8,242 nucleotides of DNA from positions 1 through 8,242 of the forward strand of contig JAUQQB010000111.1 in assembly GCA_030550075.1 (NCBI GenBank), given 5' to 3'. The notes under the pieces were generated by a model that searched no databases, was not told the DNA's origin, and was given only the letters and a program-made list of their open reading frames with translations. The DNA is from Chloroflexota bacterium (GTDB lineage: Bacteria > Chloroflexota > Anaerolineae > Thermoflexales > Thermoflexaceae). Both the position numbers and the translations under genes were made by a program. This document shows positions 6,120 through 8,242 of this stretch, piece by piece (position 1 is the first letter of the stretch; each line of letters begins with the position of its first letter).

Positions 6120-7181
6120 CTAAGGTGTGGCGGTCACATCGGTCACCTTGATCTCGCCAGAGATGATCTTCTGCCGAAGCTCCTCAACCTGGGCAAGATA
6201 CTCCCGGGGGATCAGATGGCGAGTGAACTTCATCTCGCTTAAGCCAACGCCGCCTTCCTTCAGGCCGTAGAAAACAGTGGTTCCGCCTTTGAGGGTTCCC
6301 TTGCAGAGCCGATCGATCAGGTCATAGACCGCGATGTCCACCCGCTTAAGCATGCTGGTCAGGACATGCCCGGGGGCAAGGTAATCCTGATCGGCGTCCA
6401 CGCCGATAGCATAATGCCCGGTCTCCTTGGCGGCGGCGATGATCCCCTGGCCGGTGCCTCCGGCAACCTGATAGACCACATCAGCGCCCTGCTCGAACAT
6501 GGCCAGAGCCAGCTCCTTGCCCTTGGCCGGATCCCCGAAGGTTTCCGAGTACGCCCGCAAGACCTGGACGTCCTTATCGATGTAATGAGCGCCTTCTTCA
6601 TATCCGACCAGGAATTTGTCGATACCCTTAGACTTCGTACCCCCGATTACGCCGATGATTTTCTGGGGGTTAGCGCCGGGGATGTTGGTGTCACGGGTGA
6701 CCATCGCCGCCAGGGCGCCAGCCAGGAAGGATCCTTCATGCTCTTTGAAAATCACGGAGACTATATTGGGTTGCTTGACCTCGATGTTCAGGATGGAGAA
6801 CAGGACATTGGGGAAATCCAGGGCGACCCGCCCCAGAGGGTCAAAGTGCGTGTATTCGAGGGTGATCACCAGATCGAAGCCGGCCTTGGCCGCATCGCGC
6901 AGCAGCTTCTCCCCCTGGCCCACTGGATCCGGCGATTCGATAGGCTTCAGCTCAACCCCGAAATCCTGGACGGCCTTCGTGGCCCCGGCGAACCCCATGT
7001 CGTTATACGAGAGATCGCCCAGGCCGCCCTGGGCGATGATCAACGCCACTCGCTTGGCGCATTTGGCAGGTTGAGCAGGAGCCATCGCCGTAGGGGTTGG
7101 CGACGCAGCGGGAGCGGCACACGCAGCAATCAGCAGTGCAATGATCGCTATCAGCAATGGGATATTCTTGGCCTGTTTCAT
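6120..7181 (-). CDS. BMP/PnrA-family nucleoside-binding lipoprotein
   Basis: A 353-residue extracytoplasmic substrate-binding lipoprotein that should capture nucleosides for the ABC importer. The signal peptide is short and basic (K2, K5), with a hydrophobic core at 8-18 and lipobox I-A-A-C21, so lipidation at C21 is expected. A flexible Ala/Ser/Thr/Pro linker runs to about residue 40. The mature domain has the PnrA-like pattern: VALIIAQGGLGDLSYNDMGF (45-64), F145-K-E-H-E-G-S-F-L-A-G (145-155), the IGVIGGTKSKGIDKF stretch (176-190), the VVYQVAGGTGQGI stretch (235-247) and VDADQDYL (261-268). In characterised PnrA relatives, Asp and aromatic residues in such loops hold the ribose and base. The start is set by AAGGAGGT at 7186-7193, 4 bases before the ATG; an earlier in-frame ATG at 7304 lies inside the regulator and would bury the signal peptide. 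It follows the GntR gene after 19 bases. Confidence 0.94.
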   Translation of the reverse strand: MKQAKNIPLLIAIIALLIAACAAPAASPTPTAMAPAQPAKCAKRVALIIAQGGLGDLSYNDMGFAGATKAVQDFGVELKPIESPDPVGQGEKLLRDAAKAGFDLVITLEYTHFDPLGRVALDFPNVLFSILNIEVKQPNIVSVIFKEHEGSFLAGALAAMVTRDTNIPGANPQKIIGVIGGTKSKGIDKFLVGYEEGAHYIDKDVQVLRAYSETFGDPAKGKELALAMFEQGADVVYQVAGGTGQGIIAAAKETGHYAIGVDADQDYLAPGHVLTSMLKRVDIAVYDLIDRLCKGTLKGGTTVFYGLKEGGVGLSEMKFTRHLIPREYLAQVEELRQKIISGEIKVTDVTATP

Positions 7182-7185
7182 GGAA

Positions 7186-7193
7186 ACCTCCTT
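7186..7193 (-). promoter_or_regulatory. Strong Shine-Dalgarno for the binding lipoprotein
   Basis: AAGGAGGT, the strongest ribosome site in the window, lies 4 bases before the ATG at 7181 in the 19-base gap after the regulator. It fits the need to make far more binding protein than the other transporter parts. Confidence 0.75.
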
Positions 7194-7200
7194 TCTGTTT

Positions 7201-7938
7201 TCAGCGTTTAAGTCGAACACTGTAGCGATATAGATTTGGATGATAATAAGCCCGCACAAATTCAATGGGCGTCTGATCCGGAGCGTAGACAACCCGCGAG
7301 ACAAGAAGCAATGGTGCGCCGCGGGGTAGATTTAGGAAACGCCCTTGTTCAGGATTGGCTGCTACAGCTTCAATGGTTTCCTCTGCTTCAGCCAGGACAA
7401 TGCCCTTAGATTCCAACAGGGCATAGAGCGAGCCCGCGGATTCTAGCTCCTGAGCCGTCAGGTGAAGATAGGAGAGGTAACTGTCGTGAAGTCCCACCGG
7501 CTGGTCATCCGCGAGCCGGAGGCGGTAAATGCGCAGGACGGTTTTTCCGGGGGGGATCTTCAGGTAGGCGGCCACTTCGGAGTCTGTGGGGATATGACCG
7601 AAGAAGAGGATCCTGGAACTGGGTTTCATTCCACGGGATCGAATATCCTCAGAGAAGCTCACCAGACGCTGCAGGGGATGTTCGAATTTCCGCGGCGCCA
7701 CGAAGGTTCCCCGCCCCTGGTAACGATAGATCAGCCCCTCGGCCAGCAGCTCCGCCATCGCTTGGCGTACCGTCGCCCGGCTAATTCCTAAGCGGGCCAC
7801 CAGCTCAGGCTCTGAGGGAAGCCGATCTCCTGGCTGGAGGCGCCCTTCTCGAATGGCCTCCCGAAAAGCCTCCACCAGCTGATGATGGAGAGGGAGAGGC
7901 CCTCCTCGCCGGAAACGGAGTTTCAAATACTCTTCCAT
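7201..7938 (-). CDS. GntR-family (HutC-type) transcriptional regulator
   Basis: A 245-residue DNA-binding regulator of the HutC subfamily. The N-terminal winged helix-turn-helix spans about 15-80, with the characteristic LPSEPELVARLGISRATVRQ stretch (40-59) and the wing GRGTFV (75-80). The UTRA ligand domain follows (about 92-240), with the typical RIYRLRLADDQPVGLHDSYL run (136-155) and the closing block around 215-233. HutC-type proteins are usually repressors released by a small metabolite, often a substrate or intermediate of the pathway they control; here a nucleoside or phosphosugar is the natural guess. The ATG follows GGAGG (4 bases away) and sits about 25 bases after the predicted transcription start. 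It is the first gene of the operon, 19 bases ahead of the lipoprotein, so it should control its own synthesis through the palindrome at 7954-7971. Confidence 0.93.
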   Translation of the reverse strand: MEEYLKLRFRRGGPLPLHHQLVEAFREAIREGRLQPGDRLPSEPELVARLGISRATVRQAMAELLAEGLIYRYQGRGTFVAPRKFEHPLQRLVSFSEDIRSRGMKPSSRILFFGHIPTDSEVAAYLKIPPGKTVLRIYRLRLADDQPVGLHDSYLSYLHLTAQELESAGSLYALLESKGIVLAEAEETIEAVAANPEQGRFLNLPRGAPLLLVSRVVYAPDQTPIEFVRAYYHPNLYRYSVRLKR

Positions 7939-7953
7939 CGAGCCTCCATTATC

Positions 7954-7971
7954 CTAATGTTCGGACATTAG
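7954..7971 (-). promoter_or_regulatory. Palindromic operator, likely binding site of the GntR/HutC regulator
   Basis: On the minus strand the site reads CTAATGTCCGAACATTAG: two perfect 7-base arms (CTAATGT / ACATTAG) around four bases. It has the GT-N4-AC core expected for GntR-family operators. It overlaps the last two bases of the -10 box and covers the predicted transcription start, so a bound regulator would block RNA polymerase. It lies 15 bases upstream of the regulator's start codon. The palindrome is directly visible; the assignment to this regulator is inferred from position and family. Confidence 0.8.
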
Positions 7972-7998
7972 TATAATTTAGGTTGAGCTAGCTGTCAA
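7970..7998 (-). promoter_or_regulatory. Sigma-70-type promoter of the operon
   Basis: On the minus strand a perfect -35 box TTGACA (7998-7993) is followed after exactly 17 bases by TATACT (7975-7970), one base from the TATAAT consensus. Transcription would begin near 7963 and give a leader of about 25 bases before the regulator's ATG. Such a strong promoter needs a repressor to be controllable, in line with the operator that overlaps it. Confidence 0.82.
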
Positions 7999-8018
7999 TC
8001 CCTGGACAGGGCTTTACC

Positions 8019-8046
8019 TTCAAGCTTGGTGAGCGAAAGGCTTGAA
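8019..8046. repeat. Inverted repeat, 7-base arms
   Basis: TTCAAGC (8019-8025) and GCTTGAA (8040-8046) are perfect inverted copies separated by 14 bases. The site lies upstream of the -35 box. The spacing and lack of a T-run make it a poor terminator; a protein-binding site is possible but unsupported, and an arm this short can occur by chance. Confidence 0.35.
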
Positions 8047-8117
8047 TGGGGTTTGTTTGGAGGGGCAGGGGGTGGATCTGAGGCGGGCCAACCAGGCCAC
8101 ATCCAGCGCAGGGAAGG

Positions 8118-8136
8118 GGCGGGTTTGAACCCCGCC
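8118..8136. repeat. Short GC-rich hairpin (6 base pairs, 7-base loop)
   Basis: GGCGGG (8118-8123) pairs perfectly with CCCGCC (8131-8136) around the loop TTTGAAC. It resembles a tRNA T-arm in size, but no acceptor stem or anticodon arm surrounds it and the loop lacks the conserved C of TTC. No T-run follows. Function unknown. Confidence 0.4.
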
Positions 8137-8193
8137 TGTAACTATTCAGCCGGGCCACATTCCGTTTGGAGCTCCCGCGAAGCGGCGGAAGGG

Positions 8194-8220
8194 CCCCACC
8201 CCCCTTTCTCCCCCCTCCCC
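8194..8220 (-). other. G-rich tract with G-quadruplex potential
   Basis: On the minus strand four G-runs occur in order with loops of 1, 5 and 1 bases: G4-A-G6-AGAAA-G6-T-G4. Every run has at least four G, which meets a strict quadruplex pattern. The tract is also close to mirror-symmetric about AGAAA, so a triplex form is conceivable. It lies about 195 bases upstream of the -35 box. Any role is unproven. Confidence 0.6.
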
Positions 8221-8242
8221 ACGGCCCAAAGGGCCGTGGGGA
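8216..8242. repeat. Perfect 12-base-pair hairpin at the window edge
   Basis: TCCCCACGGCCC (8216-8227) and its exact inverse (8231-8242) flank a loop of AAA. The stem may extend beyond the window. For minus-strand transcripts arriving from the right, the sequence after the hairpin is purine-rich with no T-run, so it is not a standard intrinsic terminator in that direction; in the plus direction the following bases are not visible. It could still mark the boundary between this operon and its neighbour. Confidence 0.6.

Larger units (their letters stand above)
7976..8242. other. Non-coding region upstream of the operon
   Basis: No open frame with a credible start, ribosome site or family resemblance is seen in these 267 bases on either strand. 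Besides the spacer and -35 box at 7976-7998 it holds an inverted repeat at 8019-8046, a short perfect hairpin at 8118-8136, a C/T-rich tract at 8194-8220 and a 12-base-pair hairpin at the right edge. There is no recognisable tRNA, riboswitch or insertion-sequence end. The right edge may be the tail region of a neighbouring gene outside the window. Confidence 0.7.

Noticed and set aside
6366..7211. A 281-codon plus-strand open frame opposite the binding lipoprotein and regulator end
   Set aside because: It is the shadow of a well-supported BMP lipoprotein; the protein it would encode has no recognisable fold or start signal. GC-rich genes often leave long antisense frames.
7992..8009. Second operator: CTGTC and GACAG inverted around 8 bases over the -35 box
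   Set aside because: Arms of five bases with a different sequence from the main palindrome are expected by chance, and the spacing does not fit a GntR-type site.
8118..8136. Possible tRNA T-arm
   Set aside because: Stem and 7-base loop match a T-arm in size, but the loop reads TTTGAAC instead of TTC-purine-A, and no acceptor, D or anticodon arms can be drawn around it on either strand.
8216..8242. Intrinsic terminator for a gene to the right
   Set aside because: The hairpin is perfect, but the minus-strand sequence after it is purine-rich without a T-run; kept only as a hairpin of unknown role.
1..8242. CRISPR arrays, insertion-sequence ends or phage genes
   Set aside because: No spaced direct repeats, transposase-like frames or phage-type proteins were seen; the window reads as an ordinary chromosomal metabolic operon.

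Overview
The window looks like one rightmost-to-leftmost (minus-strand) operon of nine genes, the last cut by the left edge, preceded at the right by about 270 bases of non-coding DNA that carry the promoter. The DNA is GC-rich, the genes are tightly packed, and the lipoprotein has a Cys-Ala-Ala-Pro then Ser/Pro/Thr-rich linker after its lipobox, a style common in Chloroflexota (Anaerolineae/Thermoflexia-like bacteria). That assignment is an inference from style and not from a marker gene.

Layout in transcription order: non-coding region with a G-rich tract, hairpins, a near-consensus promoter and a palindromic operator (8242-7939); GntR/HutC-type repressor (7938-7201); BMP/PnrA-type nucleoside-binding lipoprotein (7181-6120); two-domain ABC ATPase (6107-4587); two membrane permeases (4586-3525 and 3521-2628); PfkB-family kinase (2613-1636); isochorismatase-like cysteine hydrolase (1639-1085); uridine-phosphorylase-like nucleoside phosphorylase (1049-288); and the first 96 codons of a BtpA/SgcQ-family TIM-barrel protein (288-1). 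Junctions range from a 4-base overlap to a 35-base gap, so a single transcript is likely.

Read together, the first five genes are a regulated nucleoside importer of the NupOPQ/BMP type (lipoprotein, ATPase, two permeases). The last four are a catabolic or salvage module. The phosphorylase would split the imported nucleoside into base and (deoxy)ribose-1-phosphate. The kinase would phosphorylate either the nucleoside or the sugar product. The cysteine hydrolase would deamidate or hydrolyse the base or a derivative. The BtpA/SgcQ protein would act on an unidentified, perhaps phosphosugar, intermediate. The phosphorylase lacks the glutamine that reads uracil in uridine phosphorylase and the aspartate that reads purines in DeoD-type enzymes, and the hydrolase keeps most of a nicotinamidase-like metal motif. 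The true substrate may therefore be a less usual nucleoside, with nicotinamide riboside as one testable candidate.

The repressor sits first in its own operon, with an 18-base palindrome placed from the -10 box across the predicted start of transcription, which suggests simple autorepression relieved by a pathway metabolite.
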